64,000 nucleotides of DNA from Globomyces pollinis-pini (taxonomy: Eukaryota; Chytridiomycota; Chytridiomycetes; Rhizophydiales; Globomycetaceae): positions 1 to 64,000 of the forward strand of contig MU621122.1 in NCBI GenBank assembly GCA_025399215.1. The letters are read 5' to 3'. The notes beneath the pieces were generated by a model. The model searched no databases and was not told the origin of the DNA. It saw only the letters and a program-made list of their open reading frames with translations. Shown here one piece after another: positions 49,195 through 59,987 of the stretch (position 1 is the stretch's first letter; the number at the start of each line of letters is the position of its first letter). The position numbers were made by a program, and so were the translations under genes.

Positions 49195-50029
49195 ATATGT
49201 AGGTACGCAAAGGGATTCTTATTAAATGATTGTCATGGATGACCTTCACCTTTTTTCCCTTTAATAAAAGAGTGATGAATTTGTTTTTTCATACTTGTCA
49301 GTGATTAAGTAAAAAACTGTTGAAGCAAATTCTTGGTTTGGGGGAGTAGATTTCTTTACTGTCTTGATACGAATCTAATATAAATCACACCGTTCACAAT
49401 TATATTCCAGCACGTTCAAACGACCCATATCATGGTAATTTTTTAGTTGGTATATTATTGGGTGTATTGTTGAATGGTTGGTGAAACAGCAGATAATGAA
49501 TCAATATTGCAGATCAATAATGTATTGGTACGTGTTTGGTATTTGTTAATGGGGATGGTTTTCCAAGGGGCAGTAATGCTAAACGACAATAGTGTTACGC
49601 ATAATGGTTGACTTCGTAATCCTATTACACTTTCTCTAAGTTGTTTGAATTCGGTATTTTGTTTGTCATAGCTAAGGATATAGGTTAGTGATAAAAATGC
49701 CACATGAACTGGGATGGTACAGGAGAAACAAAATGGTGTAGCTCGTCCATGACCAATACCCCAATAAATGAACAACGAAATTATTTACATCATTCTTAAA
49801 TTCAAGGATATAAGAATATTGTTGTTTTCACTTTGAAAAACATTGAGGTAAATATTGTATTTAGCGGTTTCGGTTGGATCCTAAGTTCTACATCCGGCTT
49901 CTTCCAGAACAGCATAGATCCAACTTGCTAAAGATGAAGACTGCGGTGTAATAGACTGTCAGTTGTTGACACATGATGAACATTCATGTGATTTTCATCT
50001 GAGAAACCTTTCCACCATCTTTCTCTTTT

Positions 50030-52356
50030 ATGCCTACTTTACACCCTCATCTTCAAGTTTTGCAGTATTCGGAAGACGAATTGAAGGCCTTTAAGTCAAA
50101 GGCTGTACCGGCTATTCAATCTACAAACAAGGACGAAACTGCAGTTTACAGAACTGCTCTATCTCCTCAGGAAATCGTTAAGTTCTTTCCTCATTCGAAA
50201 ACTGTCCAAGATCTGTTTATGTATTCTGTCAAGGCGTTTCCAAATAATCCTTTTCTGGGTACACGCTTTCCGTCCCTCAATAAGGGTCAAGTGGTTTGGT
50301 CTGACTACCAATGGAAAACTTACGGTCAGGTATCTTCCATCTTTATCTGAAAATTAGTTCAATGAAGATCGTTTAAATTTTGGGGCTGGTCTCATCAACT
50401 TATATAACAAATATGTGACTGAAAAGGCAGCACAATGGTTTATAGGAATCTTTGCATTGAATCGATACGAATGGATTGTGTCGGATTTAGGGGCTGGTGC
50501 TTATAGTATCCCTAATGTTGCCCTATATGACACCCTCGGACCAGAAACATCGGAGTTCATTTTGAACCATGCTGAAGTTCCTATTTTGGTTACCAGCTCT
50601 GATAAGGTTGCTGCTGTTTTAGAATTGTCACCAAAGTGCCCATATCTGAAAGTGGTTATAGTAATGGAGTCATTATTCAAAGATCAACCAAGCAACTTAC
50701 CAATATTTAAGAAATGGGGTGCACAAATTGGAGTTCATGTTGTTTCTTTCTCTGAAGTGCTGGAATTGGGAAAGAAATTTCCAGTGGCAGTAAGGATGCC
50801 TGGACCAGAAGACTTACTTTGTCTATCTTATACTTCAGGTTAGTAATTCTTCTTGGCCTTCTTTATCGCAATGAACATTTAAACATTTCTTATACTTTGA
50901 TTGATTTTTCAGGCACTACCGGTAACCCCAAAGCAGCAATGTTGACACATTCAAATATGATCTCCACCTTACGAGGTCTTTCTTTAATAACTGGTTTTGA
51001 CGACAAAGAAGTTCACATTTCCTACCTCCCTCTGGCTCATATATTTGAAAGAGTCAATATTCTTGGTATCACTATGGTTGGTGGTTCTGCTGGTTTTTTC
51101 AGAGGAGATGGTATACTAATTGCACTTTAACGGTAGTCACTTTACTGATTGAAGATATTGGAGTTTTGAGACCAACAGTTTTCGCATCGGTACCTAGATT
51201 GCTGAACCGAATTTACGATAAAATTATTCAAGGAGCTCTGCATTCAGGTTCTGCTGTGAAAGCAGCACTCTTTACTAGGGCTTTGGATGCAAAGCTACAT
51301 TATTTGAAACAAGATGGTAGCCTAAATCATAGCATCTGGGACCCTTTAGTGTTTAACAAAGTTAAGGCTGTATTGGGTGGCCGAGTAAAGCTAATCATCA
51401 CGGCTTCTGCCCCTATCTCCTCCAATACATTAAACTTTTTGCGAGTCATAACTGGAGGTCAAGTGATTGAAGCATATGGTCAGACTGAATCCTGTGGTGG
51501 CTCTACTGTATCTTGGAAGAATGATTTTTCAACCAATAATGTCGGAATTGTAACCCCAAAGTAACTGAAATTATATGATTTATTATAGTACCGAAGTAAA
51601 ACTTGTGTCTGTGCCTGAAATGAACTATTTTGCAAAAGACTTAAAGGTATTCACTGTACAAGCTGAAGTTAGGGAGAAATTTGGTTAAGAGGAAATGGTG
51701 TTTTCAAAGGCTATTACAAAGATAAGGCTAAAACAGCAGAAACTATCACTGAAGATGGGTGGCTGAAAACGGGCGATATTGGTACTATTGACGCACAAGG
51801 ACATGTATCAATTGTTGATAGAAAGAAAAATATCTTCAAATTGGCACAAGGAGAGTACGTTGCTCCAGAAAAAGTAACGATCATTTTTATTGATTATTAG
51901 TTGGAAAATATTTACCTAAAAAGTCCATTTGTCGCCCAAATTTACGTTCATGGTGATTCACTTCAGGCCGAATTAGTTGGGGTGATAGTCCCTGATCAAG
52001 ACTTCAGTATCGGTTATGCAATCAAGGAGGGTCTACTTCCTGCAAATACTCCAATCCCACCCCCTGCAACACCCGGTGCCCCACCATCCCCACTCTTGGT
52101 GAAATTGTGCGAAAACCCGAAATTTAAAGCTGCCATTTTTAAAGACCTTACTGCCTACGGTAAAGCGGATAAAGTTCGTGGTTTTGAATTCTTAAAAGCC
52201 ATTCATCTTGAGCCAGAGATGTTCTCTACAGAATCTGGCTTGTTAACTCCAACTATGAAAATGAAACGACCTGAAGCGGTGAGCAAGTATAGAAGTATCT
52301 TGGATGGGCTATATAAGGAGTTAGATGACAAGCGTGTCCCTTCGTCTAAGTTATAA
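50030..52356 (+). CDS. Long-chain acyl-CoA synthetase with peroxisomal SKL tail
   Basis: AMP-forming enzyme that activates long-chain fatty acids to acyl-CoA. Exons 50030-50329, 50358-50838, 50913-51110, 51137-51560, 51589-51646, 51673-51873 and 51901-52356 (introns 26-28 nt, one of 74); product 605 residues. The AMP-binding P-loop YTSGTTGNPK is split by the 74-nt intron after the second base-pair boundary of SG. Further motifs are YLPLAHIFER, the AMP-binding AYGQTESCGG, GWLKTGDIG and the ACSL signature DRKKNIFKLAQGEYVAPEK. The C-terminus is SSKL, a classical type 1 peroxisomal signal, which suggests a beta-oxidation role. The product is slightly shorter than yeast Faa proteins at the N-terminus. 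Confidence 0.95.
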
Positions 52357-52464
52357 ATCGTATTGGAACTCATTTTAATTATTTGTTTTGTTTGGTAATT
52401 GAGCGTTTTGGTGTTGCAGTATTGAAACTAGTAGTCGCATGTCAATGTCAACGCACTGACTGAT

Positions 52465-52839
52465 ATGGCTCTTTTCCTTTCTCAAATGCAAGGAATTCTA
52501 TCTCTGTTGGTTCTAACATCTCCCATTTTGACAATTAAGTTATTTTGCTCACAAGATTGGAGACCTGTTTGTGCTGAATTGAACAACCTCCAAAAAACCT
52601 TTGGAAATGAATGTCTCGCTATAAATGAAGGATATAATGTGATAGACTTTAACCATCCCTGCAAAGATCAATTCTGTTCTTCCGTTTTTGATCCAGTATG
52701 TGGACTTAAAGCAGGAGTTGAACACACTTATGAAAATGAATGCAAACTAAAAGTTGATGGTGCGGAACTGAAGTGGAAGGGAGAATGTCACAATCTGAAA
52801 ACCTCCAAAGCATCCAGCATATTTGGTGTTTATACTTGA
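52465..52839 (+). CDS. Secreted two-domain Kazal-like protein
   Basis: Intronless ORF of 124 residues. A hydrophobic signal peptide (about 1-24) is followed by two Kazal-type units. The first is shortened (CSQDWRPVCAELN, then ECLAINEGY), the second typical (CSSVFDPVCGLK, then YENECKLKVDG). Kazal domains inhibit serine proteases; the reactive loop around the second and third Cys varies between copies here. It belongs with the two Kazal-like genes at 58792 and 59622, and the first unit is closely related to the first unit of the 58792 gene. No GPI-type tail is seen, so release from the cell is likely. Confidence 0.75.
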   Translation: MALFLSQMQGILSLLVLTSPILTIKLFCSQDWRPVCAELNNLQKTFGNECLAINEGYNVIDFNHPCKDQFCSSVFDPVCGLKAGVEHTYENECKLKVDGAELKWKGECHNLKTSKASSIFGVYT

Positions 52840-52951
52840 ATAAAACTGCCTTGAACATTTATCTAATCAAGAATTGAGTCCAGTATCATGCAGCTTTACA
52901 TTTTTTCTAATCTTTGTGAAATGTCAAACGCGAAAAAAAGCTTCCCCTTTG

Positions 52952-53905
52952 ATGGATTTCAGTGATAATACGACAAGAATATTTTATTTTGCAACTATTA
53001 GTGGATTATCACTTAGCTCATTGGGATTAATTTTGTTTGCTATAAGGGAATGCAATAATTTTACGGTATCTAATCGTCATCGATATCAGTTCTTCGCGAT
53101 TGGACTTCAGCTCTTTTTTTTAATAGCAGTTGCAGCAAAATTAATCAATCTTATAATTTCGGACAAAATTGATGCTCTGGATCTAGTTTCTCAAATAGCT
53201 GATTTTGTCGCAATAACATTTTCTGTGTTGGCAGAAACGGAAATTTTAAGGTAAGGATTGATGGGTTTTAATCTCTAATATTCCAGACTGTTACAAGTCA
53301 TTCTGCCATTTTCAATGCGACAGATATTTGCATTCCAGATATTTGCATTAATCTACAGCTTCGCAACAGGTGGATGTAAGATTATCATGTCTAACCAAAA
53401 TAAGATCGTTTGATAAGCTGGCTGCCACTGGTAACGGACCAATACTCTAATTTCCTTCGGAAAGTAATGTATCCAGTTCTGACTTTAGTGGAACGCTTGG
53501 GGGGCATATGCATGGTATGGAGGTGTAGGATTTTATGTGCTGATACAATCAGCTTATGTCACATATATGATGTATAGGCAATATAGTCAAATTGCAATGG
53601 CTAAACGTGATGTTATCAGAATTCAATGTATAAAAGTTTGGGTTGGATTATTCTCAATGCTTATCTTGTTTCTTTTTGGAATGGTGATTATGATGTTCGG
53701 AAATACAATGGAGAAGTCAACCAAAACTAACACAGCATCCATTGGTAGGTATTTAGCCAGTATCAATGCTTGTATAAAGGCATTCATAGCTTTTATATAT
53801 CCAACTGTATTTGAAAATATTAAAGGATTTTGCTTAAGCAAAAGCAGTATCGTTATGTCCAGCAAAAAGAAAGAGAGTAAAATCAAACGGGGATTTACCA
53901 AATGA
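52952..53905 (+). CDS. Compact 7TM protein, copy A (novel family)
   Basis: Product of 287 residues from exons 52952-53250, 53287-53375, 53405-53463 and 53489-53905 (introns 36, 29 and 25 nt). Seven hydrophobic segments can be drawn: about residues 10-32, 47-70, 82-108, 112-128, 150-175, 189-212 and 228-250. There is a very short N-terminus (MDFSDNTT) and a Lys/Ser-rich tail. Shared phrases with copy B include FSVLAE-EILRLLQVILP, AWYGGVG and GFCLSKSS. I recognise no GPCR class. Start at 52952 is chosen by alignment with copy B (MDISDATT). Intron positions and phases are identical in both copies. Confidence 0.65.
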
Positions 53906-54064
53906 AGTGAAATCATTCAATAAATATTGATCATAATTTAATAATATTTGAATAGATTAATATCTGATATAATATTGGACTTCATAGTTTATAATCTGAC
54001 CACAAAAAAACGCGTCCACAATATCAATCTATTATTATTACTTTTACAGAATAGAACTGTAGAA

Positions 54065-55122
54065 ATGGATATCAGCGACGCTACCACTGACATGATACTA
54101 AAAGTTACAATAGGAGGACTGGTTGTTTCTTTAGTGTTGTTATTGGTTTATCTGCTCTTCTGTCTACAGGAATTGACTAATAATTCGACTAGAAAACTAT
54201 ATCAGTTTTACCTGGCTGGTTTAGATGCATTCTTTTTTATGGCCTTATGCGCTAAGATACCACAATTGCTGGATGATAATAACATAATTGCTACATACTT
54301 TGGAGGATTATGTGATTACATTGGGGTAACTTTTAGCGTCTTAGCAGAGCTGGAAATTTTACGGTACGTATGGAATCCCTATCATATACCTTTGCTAACT
54401 AGAACTACCAAAAAAGTCTTGCTTTTGATTGAACTTTATAGGTTACTACAAGTGATTCTTCCCGTTTCACCTAAAACCATATCAATATTTCGGAAATGTG
54501 TGATAATCTATGTGGTCACTACAGGAGGATGTAAATTGTTTCAAATTTATGTGTAGATAGGATATTCGATGGCCTACCATTCATTACAGGTGGGTTTCGG
54601 AACTTTTTGTTACTTGTAACGCTTTAATTGAAAACTAATCACTAGTGGGGATACTATGGAGCGTTAGCATGGTATGGAGGTGTTGGGATTTATATTCTTG
54701 CACAATCAACATTCATTACTATTTTAATGTATAAACAGTACACAAAAATATCTTCAGCCAACAAGGATATTATAAAATCTGAATGTATAAAGATCGTAGT
54801 TGGAATTTCAATCATGTTTCTATTAGTTATTGTAGGAATGGGGATCCTGGTTATTGGAATGTCATTCACTAAGAAATATCCTACCAAAAATGGATCAATT
54901 GTCAATAAATGCTTGGCGGGTATAAATGGATGTGTAAAAGCGGTACTGGTATTTATATATCCGTCAATATTTGAAGGCATCAAGGGATTTTGTTTGAGCA
55001 AATCATCAGCTGCAAGCTCGTTCAAAAAGAAGAGCATGATCTCAAAGTTCAAAATGGCCACAGATATCAGAAGCAAAATGGAGACGAAAAGTAGGGGGGA
55101 TGTAAAAAGCAGAACAAAATAG
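54065..55122 (+). CDS. Compact 7TM protein, copy B (novel family)
   Basis: Tandem paralogue of copy A, 307 residues. Exons 54065-54363, 54442-54530, 54557-54615 and 54646-55122; the first three are exactly as long as in copy A (299, 89 and 59 nt), with introns of 78, 26 and 30 nt. It has the same seven-helix pattern and a longer basic tail (KKKSMISKFKMATD and onward to the C-terminus). An upstream in-frame ATG at 53948 exists but lies before the conserved start. The exact agreement of three exon lengths is strong support for the splice model. Function unknown; the basic cytoplasmic tail could couple to phospholipids or partners. Confidence 0.65.
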
Positions 55123-55251
55123 AAGTACCAGGCCAATCTGCACTGGCGTAATCAATTGGATTATAATATTTGAGATATAAAATAAACACTTTCAAGCTCA
55201 TGTCAATGGAACAAAAGTTTATTGAAGCCTATCAGTTTCTGAGAGCTCCAG

Positions 55252-56032
55252 TTAAGCAACAGTCAAATCATCACTTATATAAACAACAAAGTATCTTACC
55301 TAAAGTATAGATGTATAACAGGTAGCCATTGATCAGAATTCATTCCCAATTGATCAAATATCTCATCCTCATCTTTCATTCCATTTTCTGCCAACGTCAA
55401 TGACATATCCAATAAGACAGAAAGTCTCTTCCACATGTAACCTTTGGCGTGAGCGTTAATTGCGTTGTATCGGTCTTGGATAGCGGACAATGTATCTTCA
55501 GAGCAAACCTACACCGTTAAATGCTTCAGTTTACTTCAAGTATATGCTCGTCTTTAGTCAGTGTATTTACGATCCGAATCTTTCTAGTCTTCGCGGAAAG
55601 ATACCCTAAACATCGTCGTTGGTCTTTCCACCATGGTACAAAATCGTTTGGAATTGTCCAATCAGTTCTTGGCAAATGTGGACCGACGTCTAAAAACTTT
55701 CCAATTGGTGTTGAGGTGGTTTCTATTCCACTTAATAAATGTATTTGTGTTTTTAACTACCGTAAATAACCTATCCGTCTACCTCTCCTGTTTTTGAATC
55801 AAACCAATGTGAAATGTCTTGACCTGCGTTTGCCAAGATTGGTGTTAGTTTTGGACTACCTAATGTGCAGTCGTATCAAATGTACAATCTGATTACCATC
55901 ATGTTTTGCAACTAAATCGGTCAAATCGTAAACACACCCTAACCAAGATAGCCAACAGTCTTCTGGTGAATTGTGTAAGGATACTTGCTCTGGTGTGAAA
56001 TATGGATATTGCTTTGGTTTGTCTTGACTCAT
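55252..56032 (-). CDS. CYB5D1-like ciliary cytochrome b5-domain protein
   Basis: Homologue of CYB5D1, an axonemal (radial-spoke associated) cytochrome b5-like protein. Exons 56032-55897, 55859-55783, 55756-55535, 55508-55300 and 55273-55252 (introns 26-37 nt) give 221 residues. The b5 domain spans about 8-70 (YFTPEQVSLHNSPEDCW, GQDISHWFD), followed by PWWKD, the segment SAKTRKIRIVNTLTKDEH and a ubiquitin-like C-terminal half ending ENGMKDEDEIF, LYFSDDLTVA. Human CYB5D1 has the same order and length (228). It is the second axonemal gene in the window, together with the ODAD4-like gene. Confidence 0.9.
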
Positions 56033-56151
56033 TTTTCAGCAAAAACGCGCTCAATGAAGTCTATTTTTGTAACACATCAGATGGGCAAAAGTAATCATAT
56101 TACGTGAACTTAAAAAGCTTTATTATATATGAATACGTATGAATTCAAATA

Positions 56152-58708
56152 TCACTCTTCCATTTCTTCATCTTCAACTTCAATATTGTTGGAATTATAT
56201 ATTCTAGTAGTCCATTTGGGGAATAGTCGTTTATAAAGATTCATACAAACAGTATCATGCTGTTTGATACCAGCATCAAATTGACACTTCATATATCCAT
56301 GTGTTCCCAAACTCTCCTTGATATGACCAGTACGCCCAAACTTAGTGTGCAATTGTATTGGTTTGAAATAATCCACATCCTTTGGCGAATGGAACATAAA
56401 TCGAATGACCGCACCACGTTTGTGGATTTTAAATGGATGTCCCGTAAGAACGATTCTCTTGGCAATAATTCGCAAAGGTTGAGGATCTAATAAAGAACCA
56501 TATGCTACCAAAGGAGGAGCTGAATCTAAGATATAATCAGATACTACTATCGTTTTAGATACCTTCAGTCCACTTTGCATTTGGGGTGTACTTAAATAAC
56601 AGAATTGGTGCAGGGCCGAATTGAATAGGTGCATAAATACTTGCCATGGAGGTTTTTCCGTGAGTTAAATAGCGTTCAAACTTGTGAACGTTGTTTGGAC
56701 CACCTCTCGTAAATGTTGAGTAAATAGGCTGCACAATATAGCGGCGAAATCCAATCATTAAAATCATAGGATCCTTTGATTTCACTGGCTCTTGAAATTC
56801 GCTGGTTCGCTTAAGACTAAAGTTGACAATAGATATCTTATGCTCGTATGGCATTAACCCAAATACACTTAGAATAGAATCTTCAGGTCGATCTATTGAA
56901 TTTAAGTGGAAAGTAATGAATACCTTGAATTGATGCTGGAACTCTATCAATTTCAATGGTCACTCTGGTTCCGGGAGCAACACCGCCTTCATCATCAAGA
57001 GAATCGATGGCTCTTTTCTTGCTTCTTTTGAAGTTTTTAAATTGAAAGATTCTAGAATAGTCGACAGGTAAATTTTCATATGGATCCCAAGGGGATGTAC
57101 GAAACGACTTGAGTCCTCTATATCTAGCAAATCGTTCGGCAGCCGATATGTATTGCGGAGTGTCCACTTCATCCGGAAATTGAAGATGATCTCGCTCTTC
57201 TTCAACTCTCTTCAGGTAGTCCTTTAACCTGAATAATTAAATTAGTAAAACACATACTGTAGCGCATTTTCTTCATCATCCAATCCGTCAAATTTGACTG
57301 ATCTTGTATCAACGTCAATCTCTTCCTGTTCACCTTCACTATCACCATTGTCCATATCCGAGTCGTCTTCAGGCTGCATTTGTTCATCGTCATCAGAAAC
57401 TTCTTCACCATTTTCATCATCATCTAATATCCAAGCAGCTTGGTATGATGAGGTACCAACAGGAACTTTTCTTTTCATTGATGTCTCTCCAAAAGGTGCC
57501 TCATCTTCTAAATGCTCCATGTTTTTCACTCGCTCTAAAGGGTTAAATTCTATTGAATACCATCAGCCTCTGCTAATTCTTCCTCCGTTGGCCAAGTTTG
57601 TTCCCCTTCCATAGGATCCACATCATTTTGATCTACAAGAGACTCCTAAAAGATATAAATTTCGAAAATTACCCTTAATTCAGGGTTGGCTTCATGCAAA
57701 ACGTTCTCCATTGCAACATCTGCTCCACGTTTAGACTCTGTCGCATCTAGAATCCGGTTGACTTGAAAATCACCAAATTCAGGGATATGAACCAATCTAT
57801 TAGCAGACATATTGTTTCCGCGAATGTACCCGGTTACTTTAAAAGTGCCAAATTCCTGTATACTAATTAATATTCAAGTCGAATTACCCCATCTTCATTT
57901 GGGACAAATTCTGACGACTGAGCAGTAATATATGGATATCTTTCTCTCCATACAATTCCCGATGGCATTTGACTTGAAATATGACGAATACAATTCACGC
58001 ACTCTTGGGTAGATTCTACAGAAAACAACTTTTGGTCTTGTGCAAAATGATGATTCATATAATACATTAAAGACTTTCTAATTTCTTGCTTCTTCTTGTC
58101 GTTGAATTCAGATAAATGCTACCGTATCAAATATACAATCAAAAACCTACTTGCACCATACAAATGACGTTTGGGACACCTTGTGCTTTAATTGCAGACA
58201 TGATTTTTTCACCAAAAGCATCTACCTCTTCTTTTGCAGAAAGTAAATATATAACTAAATCGGCCACTTTCAATGCATCAAGACAGTCCATTAGATTTCG
58301 TTTCAAAGGCATGAATGCAATCCTCTGTTTGTGAGATTCATTTGTTAAAATAGCAACTCCGTGATTCAATACACAAGTATCTTCTTGAGCATTGAATAAT
58401 TGCTGAACCGTGACATGTGAGTCAACATCAGGACAAAGAGGGATGATAGCAACTGACTTTGGCGTGGCATGCAAACCACTAAACAGTCTAGCATTTGTTT
58501 GAATCAACTGTCGTTTTTGCTGTTGAATCAACTTTGCCCTGTTCTTTTTGTTACTTTTCAGTTGGTCTGGGAGAGACTTTGACTGACTGTTTCTGTTAAC
58601 TTTTCCTTTATTCAAAGCTTTCAAAGACCCCTTCGAAGCATGCTTTGACTTGAATGGTTTGTTGTTCAATTTCTGACTGGAACGATGTGAATACGTTTGT
58701 TCTGTCAT
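56152..58708 (-). CDS. TSR1: Ribosome biogenesis factor TSR1
   Basis: Bms1-like protein required for 40S subunit maturation. Eight exons: 58708-58151, 58118-57888, 57855-57673, 57645-57561, 57534-57258, 57228-56924, 56892-56563 and 56525-56152 (introns 26-37 nt); product 780 residues, normal for TSR1. The N-terminus is Lys/Arg-rich ([17 protein letters not shown]). A degenerate GTPase-like domain follows, without a P-loop, which distinguishes TSR1 from Bms1. The acidic middle precedes [26 protein letters not shown] and [11 protein letters not shown]. The C-terminal beta-barrel region reads [19 protein letters not shown] and LGTHGYMKC. An acidic tail closes the protein. Confidence 0.95.
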
Positions 58709-58791
58709 TATTAAAAAAAAAATAAACGTTAAAAAAAATTATGAGAATGAAATGAAAATTAGAATTTAACTCAAACACACCCAAGTTTATT

Positions 58792-59496
58792 TCAAAGATA
58801 CAGATAAAGATAACTCATCACCAATACAAGAACTGGAAGTAATGGTACGTAAGACGATAAAATCACTCCAGATGAAGGTGGATTTGTTTTGCATTCTCCT
58901 TGACTAACCAGTTGTGCATTGTTGTTTTTCATTTCACACTCATTCGCATAAGTGGTGTCCTTACCATCTTTCTTTCCACACACAGGAGAATATATTTTGG
59001 GACATGGCTCGAAAGTCTTGCATTCACCTTGACTAACTAATTGCGCATTGTTATTTTTCATTTCGCATTCGTTTGCATAAGTCGTTTCCTTACCATCCTT
59101 TTTTCCACAAACGGGATCATATATTTTAGGACATGGCTCCAAAGTCTTGCATTCTCCCTGGAAAACTAATTGCGCATTGTTGTTTTTCATTTCACATTCA
59201 TTAGGAAATGTAACATCCTTTCCATCCTTCTTCCCACAAACTGGTGCAAATATCGCTGCACATACTTGCAAGTCATTGCATCCTTTCTCTGAATTGACAA
59301 TTTTATACCCTTCCTTCAAAGCCAGACACGCATTAGAAAAAGTGAGTCGGATATTGTTCAGTTCAGCACACACTGGCGCAAACTCTTTGGAGCAATCTGC
59401 TTGGGTGTGTACTAATAACGCTTGGAGAAGGATACTCAGGATCATGAAAGAAATTATTAGTACCACATCATTAAGTTTTGCTAACGGACATTGCAT
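58792..59496 (-). CDS. GPI-anchored four-domain Kazal-like protein
   Basis: Intronless ORF of 234 residues. An N-terminal hydrophobic stretch (about 12-32) acts as signal peptide. Four Kazal-like units follow: a variant first unit, then three with CAAIFAPVCGKKDGK or CPKIYDPVCGKKDGK and NECEMKNNNAQLV-QGEC. The last two units are nearly identical 43-residue (129-nt) repeats, which suggests recent tandem duplication. A Ser-rich linker and a 22-residue hydrophobic C-terminus (from VILSSYVPLL) without a cytoplasmic tail fit a GPI-anchor signal. It would display protease-inhibitor domains on the cell surface. Confidence 0.8.
   Translation of the reverse strand: MQCPLAKLNDVVLIISFMILSILLQALLVHTQADCSKEFAPVCAELNNIRLTFSNACLALKEGYKIVNSEKGCNDLQVCAAIFAPVCGKKDGKDVTFPNECEMKNNNAQLVFQGECKTLEPCPKIYDPVCGKKDGKETTYANECEMKNNNAQLVSQGECKTFEPCPKIYSPVCGKKDGKDTTYANECEMKNNNAQLVSQGECKTNPPSSGVILSSYVPLLPVLVLVMSYLYLYL
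58890..59270. repeat. Tandem 129-bp Kazal-coding repeats
   Basis: Three consecutive copies inside the GPI-anchored Kazal gene, period about 129 bp. The last two (toward 58890) differ by few bases; the third is more diverged. Confidence 0.65.
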
Positions 59497-59621
59497 GGTT
59501 CATCACATGGAGAAAAGCCAAAAGAACGTTAGGTGTTTATGTAGGAGAGATTGAAAATGGTCAAGTTATTGATGATGTTTAAACAAAAAGTGGAAAGCAA
59601 GCATAGGTTTATTAATATGAA

Positions 59622-59819
59622 TCAATTTTGAACATGAATAGCAGGAGGACAACGACCAGTATGCAAAATGGTATAATTTTCAGCCAAAGCCAGGCATTTA
59701 TTTGCAAATGTTCTGTTTTCAGAGCCATCCAAAGAAGCGCATACGGGCATCAGTTCTCTAGTGCAAGAATGTGAGTAAACTGCTGATCCTAGTAATGTTA
59801 TGAGTGTGATGAGTTGCAT
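59622..59819 (-). CDS. Secreted single-domain Kazal-like peptide
   Basis: Intronless ORF of 65 residues: a signal peptide (about 1-17, ITLITLLGSAVYS), then one Kazal-like unit with C-TRELMPVC, NKCLALAENY and a final C. The spacing is that of the first, shortened units in the genes at 52465 and 58792. It lies 125 bp upstream of the larger Kazal gene on the same strand, consistent with a small tandem family. Protease-inhibitor activity is inferred from the fold only. Confidence 0.65.
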   Translation of the reverse strand: MQLITLITLLGSAVYSHSCTRELMPVCASLDGSENRTFANKCLALAENYTILHTGRCPPAIHVQN

Positions 59820-59987
59820 AAAAGAAAGAAATTGGAACTAAAACAGTGGCTTTACCAACAACTACCTCTTAAACATTTAATGGCAAAAACAATTGGGAAA
59901 GAGAAACAGGAATGATACCGCCTAGTGAAAGAGAATAGGCCTTGATCTCATCCATACCAAACACCTGACTGTAAAAAGTTTCACCGA

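Larger units (their letters stand above)
42181..50029. other. Gene-poor stretch with decayed transposon sequence
   Basis: Almost 8 kb without an intact conserved gene, in contrast to the packed flanks. Short ORFs dominate. Recognisable remains are a pogo/Tigger-like DDE fragment (47372-47731) and a Tc1/mariner-like DDE fragment on the minus strand (48800-49194). ORFs at 43597-43788, 44215-44475, 46861-47073, 48311-48619 and 49455-49775 show no family I recognise. No tRNA or rRNA gene was seen. Confidence 0.6.

Noticed and set aside
42181..50029. tRNA, rRNA or CRISPR features
   Set aside because: No cloverleaf B-box pattern, rRNA-like core or regular spaced repeats were seen; CRISPR is not expected in a nuclear genome.
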